This document shows, one piece after another, positions 1 to 5,357 of a DNA stretch of 5,827 nucleotides (position 1 is the stretch's first letter; the number at the start of each line of letters is the position of its first letter). This DNA comes from Polyangiaceae bacterium (GTDB lineage Bacteria; Myxococcota; Polyangia; Polyangiales; Polyangiaceae): positions 1 through 5,827 of the forward strand of contig JAICTU010000542.1 in assembly GCA_025936205.1 (NCBI GenBank), in the 5' to 3' direction. The notes under the pieces are model-generated. The model saw only the letters and a list, made by a program, of their open reading frames with translations, was not told where the DNA came from and searched no databases. The position numbers and the translations under genes are program-made.

Positions 1-155
1 CTGATGGCAGCTACATCAAGTTCGACTCGAACAGCGCCGTCATGCTCGGCGCCCAGAGCGAGCCGATGGGCACGCGCATCTTTGGCCCGGTCGCGCGCGA
101 ACTGCGCAGCAAGAAATTCATGAAGATCGTCTCCCTGGCACCGGAGGTCCTCTAA
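1..155 (+). CDS. rplN: 50S ribosomal protein L14, 3' end only (partial at window edge)
   Basis: This is the last 50 codons of L14, read in the frame that begins at base 3 and ends at the TAA at 153-155. The visible protein contains the family's conserved C-terminal block: a [12 protein letters not shown] segment followed by [13 protein letters not shown], which is the usual end of bacterial L14 (about 122 residues in full). L14 binds 23S rRNA and sits at the subunit interface, where it contacts 16S rRNA. The 5' part lies outside the window. The stop codon shares its last A with the ATG of rplX, and the codons for the terminal Pro-Glu-Val contain the GGAGG ribosome binding site of rplX, so the two genes are physically interlocked. 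Identification is very secure. Confidence 0.97.
   Translation, partial: DGSYIKFDSNSAVMLGAQSEPMGTRIFGPVARELRSKKFMKIVSLAPEVL
143..147 (+). promoter_or_regulatory. Shine-Dalgarno site for rplX, embedded in the end of rplN
   Basis: GGAGG lies 7 nt before the ATG at 155 and supports that start. It is formed by the codons for the conserved Pro-Glu-Val at the L14 C-terminus, so one stretch serves both protein sequence and initiation of the next gene. Confidence 0.85.
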
Positions 156-469
156 TGGAGCGGCTGCAGCGCGGTGACCTCGTGCGCGTCACGAGGGGCA
201 ACGACAAGGGCAAGCAGGGGCGCGTCAAGCGCGTGCTCGTGGAGAGCAACAAGGTCGTCGTCGAGGGCGTGAATTTGATCAAGCGCCACATGAAGGCGAC
301 GGCGCAGCGGGCGGGCGGCATCCTCGAGATCGAGGCGCCGCTGCAGGCATCCAACGTGATGCCGATCGATCCGCAGACGGGCAAGCCGACGCGGGTTCGC
401 GTCAAGCTGCAGGACGGCAAGAAGGTGCGCATCGCCAAGAGCGGCGCGGAGATCGTGGCCCAGCGCTGA
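155..469 (+). CDS. rplX: 50S ribosomal protein L24
   Basis: A complete 104-residue protein, the usual length for bacterial L24. L24 is an early assembly initiator of the large subunit; it binds the 5' domain of 23S rRNA near the polypeptide exit. The N-terminal KOW motif is clear at about residues 6-35 (GDLVRVTRGNDKGKQG, then VKRVLVESNKVVVEGVN), followed by the conserved NLIKRHMK block near residues 40-47 and the typical GGILEIEAPL and SNVMPIDP segments. The start is the ATG overlapping the rplN stop by one base, with a good GGAGG 7 nt upstream. The gene ends 12 nt before rplE, and its stop codon falls in the loop of a potential hairpin at that junction. Nothing unusual in the protein. Confidence 0.97.
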   Translation: MERLQRGDLVRVTRGNDKGKQGRVKRVLVESNKVVVEGVNLIKRHMKATAQRAGGILEIEAPLQASNVMPIDPQTGKPTRVRVKLQDGKKVRIAKSGAEIVAQR

Positions 470-498
470 ACGCGCTGAGGAATGGCTGAGAGTACGAT
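452..498 (+). promoter_or_regulatory. Candidate RNA structure over the rplX stop and rplE start
   Basis: A perfect 6-bp hairpin has arms CAGCGC (461-466) and GCGCTG (472-477) with loop TGAAC containing the rplX stop. It can be extended by GGCC (457-460) against GGCT (484-487, one G-U pair) and by ATCGTG (452-457) or its first five bases against TACGAT (493-498). The unpaired 3' stretch 478-483 holds the AGGA Shine-Dalgarno bases and the first two bases of one rplE start; the outer helix covers part of the second possible start. In E. coli the S8 repressor site of the spc operon lies around the beginning of rplE. That location matches, but I cannot recognise an S8-specific core, and GC-rich DNA folds easily, so a regulatory role is inference. 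Confidence 0.35.
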
Positions 499-1129
499 GG
501 CCGAGAAGAAGAAGGGCAAGAAGGCCGAAGCGGCCCCGTTGCCGGTGGAAACCGCGACGGACGACGGCGTGAAGTCCGAGAAGCAGAAGCGTCCGAGCTT
601 CCTCGATCTCTATGAGAAAGAGGCGGTACCGGGCCTGATGGAGCACTTCAAGTACACCAACAAGTTCCAGGTGCCGAAGCTGCAGCGCATCGTGGTGAAC
701 ATGGGTATGGGCTCCGCTGTCGGTAACCCGAAGGTGATCGACACGGCCGTGAACGAGCTCGGTGCGGCCACGGGGCAGCGCCCGATCGTCACACGCGCCA
801 AGAAGGCCATCGCGGCGTTCAAGCTGCGCGAGGGGATGCGCATCGGCGTGTGCGTGACGCTGCGTCGCGAGCGCATGTGGGCGTTCATGGAGCGACTAGT
901 GATGCTGGCGTTGCCGCGCGTGCGCGACTTCCGCGGCGTGAGCCCACGGGCGTTCGATGGCGCCGGCAACTACACTCTGGGCCTGCGCGAGCAGATCGTG
1001 TTCCCGGAGATTCAATTTGACAAGGTCGACGCGATTCGCGGCATGAACATCACGTTCGTCACGACCGCCCGAACCAACGAAGAAGGTCGCGAGCTGCTCA
1101 AGCGACTGGGTATGCCGTTTAGGAGTTAG
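482..1129 (+). CDS. rplE: 50S ribosomal protein L5, with lysine-rich N-terminal extension
   Basis: L5 binds 5S rRNA, helps place it in the central protuberance and contacts P-site tRNA and bridge elements. The core is typical from about residue 37: [76 protein letters not shown], and the closing [11 protein letters not shown]. Usual length is about 180 residues; this one is 215 because of an extra segment of roughly 36 residues that begins Met-Ala-Glu, contains a KKKGKK cluster near residues 9-14 and is rich in Ala, Glu and Lys. The start is ambiguous. The ATG at 482 is almost touching its GAGGA, while the in-frame ATG at 497 (210 residues) has only a weak GAGAG 4 nt upstream. Either choice leaves a clear extension. 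Family identity is certain; the exact start is not. Confidence 0.95.
   Translation: MAESTMAEKKKGKKAEAAPLPVETATDDGVKSEKQKRPSFLDLYEKEAVPGLMEHFKYTNKFQVPKLQRIVVNMGMGSAVGNPKVIDTAVNELGAATGQRPIVTRAKKAIAAFKLREGMRIGVCVTLRRERMWAFMERLVMLALPRVRDFRGVSPRAFDGAGNYTLGLREQIVFPEIQFDKVDAIRGMNITFVTTARTNEEGRELLKRLGMPFRS
1121..1125 (+). promoter_or_regulatory. Shine-Dalgarno site for rpsN inside the last codons of rplE
   Basis: AGGAG lies 8 nt before the ATG at 1134 and fixes that start. It is built from the final Arg-Ser codons of rplE (AGG AGT), and the AGG is the only AGG arginine codon in that gene, which suggests codon choice was driven by the binding site. Confidence 0.85.
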
Positions 1130-1133
1130 TGAA

Positions 1134-1319
1134 ATGGCGCGAGCTTCTCAGTGGGCCAAGTTGAATCGGCCTCCCAAGTTTTCCACGCGGACTCACAACC
1201 GCTGCCATGTCTGCGGTCGTCCGCGTTCCTTCTACAAAGATTTCAAGTTGTGCCGCGTCTGCCTGCGCGAGCTGGCTCTCAAGGGTGAGCTGCCGGGCGT
1301 GACCAAGGCGAGCTGGTGA
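1134..1319 (+). CDS. rpsN: 30S ribosomal protein S14, short zinc-binding type
   Basis: A complete 61-residue S14, a late-assembling protein of the 30S head next to S3 and S10 that contacts 16S rRNA. It is the short zinc-ribbon form: Cys24-x2-Cys27 and Cys40-x2-Cys43 form the expected CxxC...CxxC zinc site, and the segments [14 protein letters not shown] and PGVTKASW at the end are hallmarks of this class. The longer, zinc-free paralogue seen in E. coli is about 100 residues. The start follows the rplE stop by 4 nt and has a good AGGAG. Position between rplE and rpsH is canonical. Zinc dependence is inferred from the intact cysteines; whether the genome also has a zinc-free copy for zinc starvation cannot be seen here. 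Confidence 0.97.
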   Translation: MARASQWAKLNRPPKFSTRTHNRCHVCGRPRSFYKDFKLCRVCLRELALKGELPGVTKASW

Positions 1320-1323
1320 GGAG
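1318..1323 (+). promoter_or_regulatory. Shine-Dalgarno site for rpsH
   Basis: GAGGAG overlaps the end of the rpsN stop codon and lies 9 nt before the first of two tandem ATGs (1333 and 1336). Spacing favours the first. Confidence 0.75.
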
Positions 1324-1332
1324 CATCACAGC

Positions 1333-1734
1333 ATGATGACCGATCCGATTGCCGACCTGTTGGCACGCGTGCGCAACGCCGCAATGGCGCAGCACGCGAG
1401 CACGCGCGTACCGGCGAGTAAGCTGAAGCACAATATTGCGAAGATCCTGCAAGCTGAGGGCTACGTGTCCGATGTGCGCATGGAAGAGAGCCCGATCACC
1501 AAGCGCCCGGAGCTGGTGGTGTCGCTCAAGTACGATCGGGAGCGCGCCTGCGCGTTTCAGGGTCTGCGTCGCGTGTCGCGGCCCGGCCGGCGCGTGTACG
1601 TGGCCTACGACCGCATCCCGCGCGTGCTCAGCGGCCTGGGTACTTCGATCCTGAGCACGTCTCAGGGGCTGATGACGGATAGCGAGGCTCGCCGCCGCAA
1701 GGTGGGTGGTGAGCTGCTGTGTGAGGTGTGGTGA
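1333..1734 (+). CDS. rpsH: 30S ribosomal protein S8
   Basis: A complete 133-residue S8, normal for the family (about 130). S8 binds helix 21 of 16S rRNA, nucleates the central domain of the small subunit and in E. coli also represses translation of the spc operon. The N-terminal MTDPIADLLARVRNA, the central FQGLRRVSRPGRRVYV and the C-terminal block LGTSILSTSQGLMTDSEARRRKVGGELLCEVW are diagnostic; the last contains the S8 signature. Two in-frame ATGs are adjacent; I chose the first because it is 9 nt from GAGGAG, the second being 12 nt away. The stop TGA shares its A with the rplF ATG. As the likely autoregulator, it makes the structure near the rplE start more worth testing. Confidence 0.97.
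   Translation: MMTDPIADLLARVRNAAMAQHASTRVPASKLKHNIAKILQAEGYVSDVRMEESPITKRPELVVSLKYDRERACAFQGLRRVSRPGRRVYVAYDRIPRVLSGLGTSILSTSQGLMTDSEARRRKVGGELLCEVW
1723..1726 (+). promoter_or_regulatory. Shine-Dalgarno site that decides the rplF start
   Basis: GAGG lies within the last codons of rpsH. It is 7 nt from the ATG at 1734 but only 1 nt from an in-frame GTG at 1728 and 4 nt from the GTG at 1731. Normal spacing therefore selects the ATG. Confidence 0.75.
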
Positions 1735-2324
1735 TGGCTGCCGCAACTACGGAAGGGCGTCCGGAGGTCAAGCGCGAGTCGCGCGTCGGCAAGCGTCCGA
1801 TCGCGGTCCCCAAGGGCGTGACGGTGACCATGAAGGGTCGCCGCTGCGAGGTGAAGGGCGCGAAGGGAATGTTGACGCTGGATCTGCCCGAGAGCGTCTC
1901 CGTGCAGGAGACCTCTGGTCAGCTGGCGGTCAGCAGTGACCGCCCAGCGCCGGATGGGCCGCGCCTGCAAGGCCTCGGTCGTGCGCTGCTGGCGAACCTG
2001 GTGAAGGGCGTGTCCACCGGTTACGAGCGCACGCTCGAACTGGTCGGCACCGGTTACCGCGCCGAGGTCAAGGGCACTGTGGTGCACCTGTCCCTCGGGT
2101 TCTCTCACCCGGTGGCGTATCAGCTGCCCCCGACGGTCACGGGCAAGGTGGCGCCCGATTCCAAGGGCAGCGTGCTGTCCCTCGAATCTCCTGACAAGGC
2201 CGCGCTCGGTCAAGCGGCGGCTACCATCCGCGGCTTCCGTCCCCCGGAGCCGTACGGCGGCAAGGGCGTGCGGTACCGCGGTGAGAACATCCTGCGCAAG
2301 GCCGGCAAGGCGGGTAAGAAGTAA
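1734..2324 (+). CDS. rplF: 50S ribosomal protein L6, slightly extended N-terminus
   Basis: L6 binds 23S rRNA near the sarcin-ricin loop, close to the factor-binding site, and is made of two similar domains. The usual start SRxGKxPI appears here as [14 protein letters not shown] from residue 16, so there are about 15 extra residues in front. Domain 1 runs to about residue 95 ([26 protein letters not shown] at the junction). Domain 2 ends with the L6 signature [14 protein letters not shown] near residue 172-185 and a basic Lys-rich tail. Length is 196 against roughly 180 in most bacteria. The ATG at 1734 was chosen by Shine-Dalgarno spacing over two GTG codons just upstream. No ATG, GTG or TTG occurs in frame between it and the conserved core, so the extension is probably real. 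It overlaps rpsH and rplR by one base each. Confidence 0.96.
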   Translation: MAAATTEGRPEVKRESRVGKRPIAVPKGVTVTMKGRRCEVKGAKGMLTLDLPESVSVQETSGQLAVSSDRPAPDGPRLQGLGRALLANLVKGVSTGYERTLELVGTGYRAEVKGTVVHLSLGFSHPVAYQLPPTVTGKVAPDSKGSVLSLESPDKAALGQAAATIRGFRPPEPYGGKGVRYRGENILRKAGKAGKK

Positions 2325-2680
2325 TGGCTAAGCTAGAAGGTCGTGAGCGCCGCAAGGCGCGGATTCGCAAGCGCATTTCCGGTACGTCGGAGCGTCCGCG
2401 GCTGAGCGTGTTCCGCAGCGCGCGGCACATTTACGCGCAGGTGGTGGACGACAGCGGCGGCGGCACCTTGGCGGCGGCGTCGACGCTGTCACCCGATCTG
2501 AAGGGCACGCTGGAGGCCGACGACAAGACCGGCGCCGCGAAGAAGGTCGGTGCGCTGATCGCCAAGATGTGCTTGGAGCGCAAGGTGGAGAAGGTCGTGT
2601 TCGACCGGAATGGCTTCCTCTACCACGGGCGCATCAAGGCTCTGGCCGAGGCCGCGCGCGAAGCAGGATTGAACTTCTGA
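2324..2680 (+). CDS. rplR: 50S ribosomal protein L18
   Basis: A complete 118-residue L18, typical in length. L18 binds 5S rRNA together with L5 and anchors it in the central protuberance. The basic N-terminus ([14 protein letters not shown]), then [21 protein letters not shown], and the C-terminal [31 protein letters not shown] are all standard family blocks. The ATG overlaps the rplF stop in a TAATG arrangement. There is no convincing Shine-Dalgarno sequence: a TAAGAAG lies only 2 nt from the start and an AAGG lies 13 nt away. Translation is therefore likely to depend on ribosomes finishing rplF and reinitiating, which is an inference from spacing. It is followed by a 31-nt spacer with potential hairpins before rpsE. 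Confidence 0.97.
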   Translation: MAKLEGRERRKARIRKRISGTSERPRLSVFRSARHIYAQVVDDSGGGTLAAASTLSPDLKGTLEADDKTGAAKKVGALIAKMCLERKVEKVVFDRNGFLYHGRIKALAEAAREAGLNF

Positions 2681-2681
2681 G

Positions 2682-2709
2682 GCTGGGCTCCCCAGCGCTG
2701 GACTTCCAG
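2682..2709 (+). repeat. Overlapping inverted repeats in the rplR-rpsE spacer
   Basis: GCTGGG (2682-2687) and CCCAGC (2691-2696) form a perfect 6-bp stem with a CTC loop directly after the rplR stop. The second arm is also part of a perfect palindrome, CCAGCGCTGG (2692-2701), and that in turn shares CTGG (2698-2701) with a CTGG-ACTT-CCAG hairpin (2698-2709) ending 2 nt before the rpsE ATG. The folds are partly mutually exclusive. No T-run follows, so this is not a standard intrinsic terminator. Confidence 0.45.
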
Positions 2710-2711
2710 AT

Positions 2712-3275
2712 ATGGCATTCGAACAGCTAGACGAAGACAGAATCAAAGAGCGCGTGGTGCACATCAACCGCGTCGCCAAGGTCGTCCAGGGTGGCCGCCG
2801 CTTCAGCTTTGCGGCGCTCGTCGTCGTGGGCGACGAGGCGGGTCACGTGGGCGTGGGCCTGGGCAAGGCGAACGAAGTGCCGGAAGCCATTCGCAAGGGC
2901 AACGACCAGGCGCGCAAGAACATGTTCAAGGTGCCGATGATCGGCAGCACCGTGGTCCACGAGGTCACGGGCCGCTTTGGCGCGGGTCACGTGCTGCTCA
3001 AGCCCGCCGCTCCCGGTACGGGCGTGATCGCGGGCGGGGCCGTGCGCGCAGTGGTGGAGTCCGCAGGGATCCACGACATCCTCACCAAGTGCCTCGGCTC
3101 CAGCAACAAGTACAACGCGGTGTACGCGACGGTGGCGGCGCTGCAGGCGCTGCGCTCGGCTGAGAGAATCAGCCAGGTGCGTGGCGTCGATATCAACGCT
3201 GTCGTGCAGGACTACCCGGTGAACCGCTACGCGATCAGCGCGTCGGTGCCGCCGGCGGATGGAGCCGCAGGATGA
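2712..3275 (+). CDS. rpsE: 30S ribosomal protein S5
   Basis: S5 lies on the back of the 30S subunit at the mRNA entry side; it affects decoding accuracy, and its N-terminal loop is the known site of spectinomycin-resistance changes. The double-stranded-RNA-binding-like S5 domain covers about residues 13-77 ([42 protein letters not shown]), and the loop VVQGGRR around residues 24-30 looks wild type. The C-terminal domain follows with [31 protein letters not shown] near residues 102-132. At 187 residues it is somewhat longer than the common 160-170, owing to about 20 extra C-terminal residues. The ATG at 2712 is the only usable start but lacks a good Shine-Dalgarno; only TGGA lies at suitable distance. 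The end overlaps rpmD by ATGA. Confidence 0.97.
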   Translation: MAFEQLDEDRIKERVVHINRVAKVVQGGRRFSFAALVVVGDEAGHVGVGLGKANEVPEAIRKGNDQARKNMFKVPMIGSTVVHEVTGRFGAGHVLLKPAAPGTGVIAGGAVRAVVESAGIHDILTKCLGSSNKYNAVYATVAALQALRSAERISQVRGVDINAVVQDYPVNRYAISASVPPADGAAG

Positions 3276-3514
3276 GCGCCGAATCACATCTGGTTGTTCG
3301 TCAGGTCAAGAGCGAGAACGGCCGCCCCTGGCAGCAGCGCCTGGTGCTGAAGGGCCTGGGGTTGCGCGGTTGCGGCACGCAGGTGACCGTCATGAACCAG
3401 CGCGCCATCCGTGGCATGATCCGCAAGGTGCTGCACCTCGTTGAAGTGCGGGGAGCCGAGGCCGGCGAGTCCGCGGCGGCCAGCAAGGCCGCAGCGAAGG
3501 GAAGCAAATCATGA
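3272..3514 (+). CDS. rpmD: 50S ribosomal protein L30, with Ala/Lys-rich C-terminal tail
   Basis: L30 is a small, non-universal protein of the large subunit. The core occupies about residues 6-60: [27 protein letters not shown], then [22 protein letters not shown], matching the family's GRP...LxGLGLR and AIRGMIxKVxHLVxV pattern. The usual length is about 60, while this protein has 80 because of a 20-residue tail rich in Ala, Lys, Ser and Glu. A second open frame over the same DNA (3259-3444) lacks any such match and is a shadow. The start is the ATG in an ATGA overlap with the rpsE stop, with GGAG at 3261-3264, 7 nt upstream. The stop overlaps rplO in the same ATGA fashion. Identity is secure; the tail's role is unknown. 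Confidence 0.96.
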   Translation: MSAESHLVVRQVKSENGRPWQQRLVLKGLGLRGCGTQVTVMNQRAIRGMIRKVLHLVEVRGAEAGESAAASKAAAKGSKS

Positions 3515-3990
3515 GCGCAATTCTCTCACAGCTGGCGCCCCCCGAGGGTGCGCGCACGCATGAGCGCCGCGTTGGTCGCGGCCCCGGTTGCCGCAAGGGC
3601 AAGGTCAGCGGTCGCGGCATGAAGGGCCAGAAGGCTCGTCAGCCCGGTAATCTCGGTAAGACGAATTTCCAGGGCGGGCAGACCCCGATGCAGCGGCGCT
3701 TGCCGAAGCGCGGGTTCCGCAACCCCTTCGCGGAGACGGTGATCGCCCTCAACGTCTCGGCGCTTCAGCGCTTCGAGAACAAGGCGGAGATCGACGAGCA
3801 GGCGCTGCGCGCCGCCCGCCTCGTGCAGGGTGAGTGCGCTCGCATCAAGTTCCTCGGCGACGGAGAGCTGACGAAGGCTCTCACCGTGAAGGCACACGCT
3901 TTCACCCCCGCCGCGCGCCAGAAGATCGAGGCCGCGGGCGGAACCGTGGTCGAGATCGCCCCGGCTGCCGCCGAGGCTGCAGCATCCTGA
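3511..3990 (+). CDS. rplO: 50S ribosomal protein L15
   Basis: A complete 159-residue L15, a late assembly protein with a long rRNA-penetrating N-terminal extension and a globular C-terminal domain. The family landmarks are HERRVGRG near residues 17-24, GRGMKGQKAR at 34-43, FQGGQTPMQRRLPKRGFRNPF at 53-73, and the C-terminal signature IKFLGDGELTKALTVKAHAFTPAARQKIEAAGGTV near 112-146. An oddity is that the glycine-rich stretch usually written GSGxGKT reads GCRKGKV here (residues 26-32). The protein ends in an Ala-rich tail. The start is in an ATGA overlap with rpmD with AAGGGA at 3497-3502, 8 nt upstream. A 41-nt gap separates it from secY. Confidence 0.97.
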   Translation: MSAILSQLAPPEGARTHERRVGRGPGCRKGKVSGRGMKGQKARQPGNLGKTNFQGGQTPMQRRLPKRGFRNPFAETVIALNVSALQRFENKAEIDEQALRAARLVQGECARIKFLGDGELTKALTVKAHAFTPAARQKIEAAGGTVVEIAPAAAEAAAS

Positions 3991-4022
3991 GCTAGCGCCC
4001 CGTTTCCCGAGCGCGATTTTCT

Positions 4023-4028
4023 GAGGAG
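4023..4028 (+). promoter_or_regulatory. Shine-Dalgarno site for secY
   Basis: GAGGAG ends 3 nt before the ATG at 4032; its core GAGG is 5 nt away. It sits in the longest gap of the window (3991-4031), which otherwise contains only a GCTAGC palindrome and a short T-rich run. I see no convincing promoter or terminator in that gap, so secY is most likely read from the upstream ribosomal-protein transcript. Confidence 0.8.
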
Positions 4029-4031
4029 CAC

Positions 4032-5357
4032 ATGGCGGTTTTCGGCGGTTTCTCCAACATCACGAAGGTTCCGGAACTACGCCGGCGCATTCTCTTCTCG
4101 TTGGGGATCCTCGCCATCTACCGGGTCGGCGTGTTCATCACCATCCCGGGTGTCGACCGCAGCGTCATGCAGCAGGTCGTCCACAACCAGGGCGGCCTGC
4201 TCGGCATGTTCAACATGTTCTCGGGCGGCGCCCTGGCTCAGCTCTCCATCTTCGCGCTGGGCATCACGCCCTACATCTCGGCCAGCATCATCATGCAGCT
4301 CATGGGCATGGTGAGCAAGAACGTCGAGGAGATGCGCAAAGAGGGCGAGTCGGGGCGGCGGAAGATTGAGCAGTGGACGCGCTACGGCACGATCGTGCTG
4401 TCCGCGGTGCAGTCGATGACGCTCGCCTCCTGGCTGGAGGGCTTGAACAGCGAGGTGGGCGGTTCACGCTTCGCGGACGTGGTGAGCCATCCCGGCTGGG
4501 GCTTCCGTCTGCTGACCATGCTCACGCTCACGACCGGCACGGCGCTGGTGATGTGGATGGGTGAGCAGGCGACGGAGCGTGGCATCGGCAACGGCACATC
4601 GCTGATCATCTTCTCCAGCATCGTCAGCGGTATCCCGAACGGGGTGACCAACTACTTCCAGGCCAACGCGGGTGATGTTCAGCCGCTCACGCTGCTGATC
4701 GTCGCGGCCATCTTCCTGATCTGTGTGGCAGTCGTGGTGTTCTTCGAGCGCGCGCAGCGCCGCATCCCCATCCAGTATGCGCGCCGGCAGGTGGGGCGCC
4801 GCATCTATGGCGGTCAGAACGCGCACCTCCCGCTGAAGGTCAACATGGCGAGCATGATCCCGCCGATCTTCGCGTCGAGCTTGCTCATGTTCCCGCAGAC
4901 GCTGTCGAACGCGCTGCCCTTCATGGCGCGCTTCAGCGGCGTGCTGAACCGCGGCGACTGGGTGTTCAACACCCTGTTCGGCGCGTTGATCATCTTTTTC
5001 TCCTTCTTCTACACGTCCGTCACCTTCCAGCCCGTTGACGTGGCGGACAATCTGAAGAAGCAGCAGGCGAACATTCCCGGGATTCGCCCCGGCCGCCAGA
5101 CAGCCGAGTACATCGACGGTGTGGTGACCCGGCTCACGGTGGGCGGTGCCATCTACGTGGCAGCCATCTGCATCGTGCCGTCGCTGGTCGCGCAGGCGTT
5201 TCGCATGCCGTTCCAGTTCGGTGGCTCCAGCTTGATGATCGTGGTGGGCGTGGCGCTGGAGACGGTCAATCAGATCGAGGCGCACTTGATCACGCGCAGC
5301 TATGAAGGGCTCACCGGCCCCCGTACGACCCGTCTGACGGGTAGGGGGCCAGCATGA
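4032..5357 (+). CDS. secY: Preprotein translocase subunit SecY
   Basis: SecY is the channel-forming subunit of the SecYEG translocon in the cytoplasmic membrane, partnering SecA for secreted proteins and ribosomes for membrane proteins. The 441 residues fit the family, with ten predicted membrane segments at roughly 18-38, 72-94, 117-135, 157-176, 186-205, 216-238, 272-292, 312-332, 368-390 and 398-418. Both family signatures are present: GITPYISASIIMQL at 77-90 and RGIGNGTSLIIF at 183-194. The plug lies around 56-70. The basic cytosolic loop near 239-270 contains RRIYGGQNAHLPLKVN, and the next loop has LKKQQANIPGIRPGRQTAEYID at 341-362, the region that meets SecA and the ribosome. The tail after YEGL is unusual (TGPRTTRLTGRGPA). 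Its DNA forms the inverted repeat over the adk binding site. Confidence 0.98.
   Translation: MAVFGGFSNITKVPELRRRILFSLGILAIYRVGVFITIPGVDRSVMQQVVHNQGGLLGMFNMFSGGALAQLSIFALGITPYISASIIMQLMGMVSKNVEEMRKEGESGRRKIEQWTRYGTIVLSAVQSMTLASWLEGLNSEVGGSRFADVVSHPGWGFRLLTMLTLTTGTALVMWMGEQATERGIGNGTSLIIFSSIVSGIPNGVTNYFQANAGDVQPLTLLIVAAIFLICVAVVVFFERAQRRIPIQYARRQVGRRIYGGQNAHLPLKVNMASMIPPIFASSLLMFPQTLSNALPFMARFSGVLNRGDWVFNTLFGALIIFFSFFYTSVTFQPVDVADNLKKQQANIPGIRPGRQTAEYIDGVVTRLTVGGAIYVAAICIVPSLVAQAFRMPFQFGGSSLMIVVGVALETVNQIEAHLITRSYEGLTGPRTTRLTGRGPA
5316..5350 (+). promoter_or_regulatory. Nested inverted repeat at the secY end, covering the adk Shine-Dalgarno
   Basis: The outer arms GGCCCCC (5316-5322) and GGGGGCC (5344-5350) are perfectly complementary over 7 bp. 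Inside them ACCCGT (5328-5333) and ACGGGT (5337-5342) form a 6-bp stem with a CTG loop. The helices are separated only by GTACG on the 5' side and one A on the 3' side, so 13 bp could stack in RNA. The 3' outer arm contains most of the AGGGGG (5343-5348) that would serve adk, whose ATG is at 5354. No T-run follows, so it is not a standard terminator. Sequestration of the adk site until a ribosome translates the end of secY is a reasonable inference. Confidence 0.5.

Noticed and set aside
152..646. Reverse-strand open frame of 164 codons opposite rplX and rplE
   Set aside because: It runs across two certain genes, is dominated by Leu, Arg and His, and has no recognisable domain; it is a shadow of GC-rich third positions.
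1728..1733. Tandem GTG codons as the rplF start
   Set aside because: They are only 1 and 4 nt from the GAGG site, whereas the ATG at 1734 has normal 7-nt spacing and the common stop-start overlap.
2682..2701. Intrinsic transcription terminator after rplR
   Set aside because: The hairpin is only 6 bp and lacks a downstream T-run, and it lies inside a conserved operon whose downstream genes need transcription.
2727..3287. Reverse-strand open frame of 186 codons opposite rpsE
   Set aside because: It spans nearly exactly the rpsE coding region and is rich in His, Val and Ala with no motif; a complementary-strand shadow.
3259..3444. Second forward frame overlapping rpsE and rpmD
   Set aside because: It has no family match, while the frame starting at 3272 carries a full L30 core and a well-spaced ribosome binding site.
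3991..4031. Possible terminator or secY promoter in the 41-nt rplO-secY gap
   Set aside because: Only a 4-bp GCGC pairing with a 12-nt loop precedes the TTTT, too weak for a terminator, and I see no plausible -35/-10 pair.
4464..5285. Long reverse-strand open frame (273 codons) opposite secY
   Set aside because: It mirrors the GC-rich codon pattern of secY, its translation is a low-complexity His/Arg/Asp/Glu mixture with no family motif, and secY is unmistakable on the other strand.
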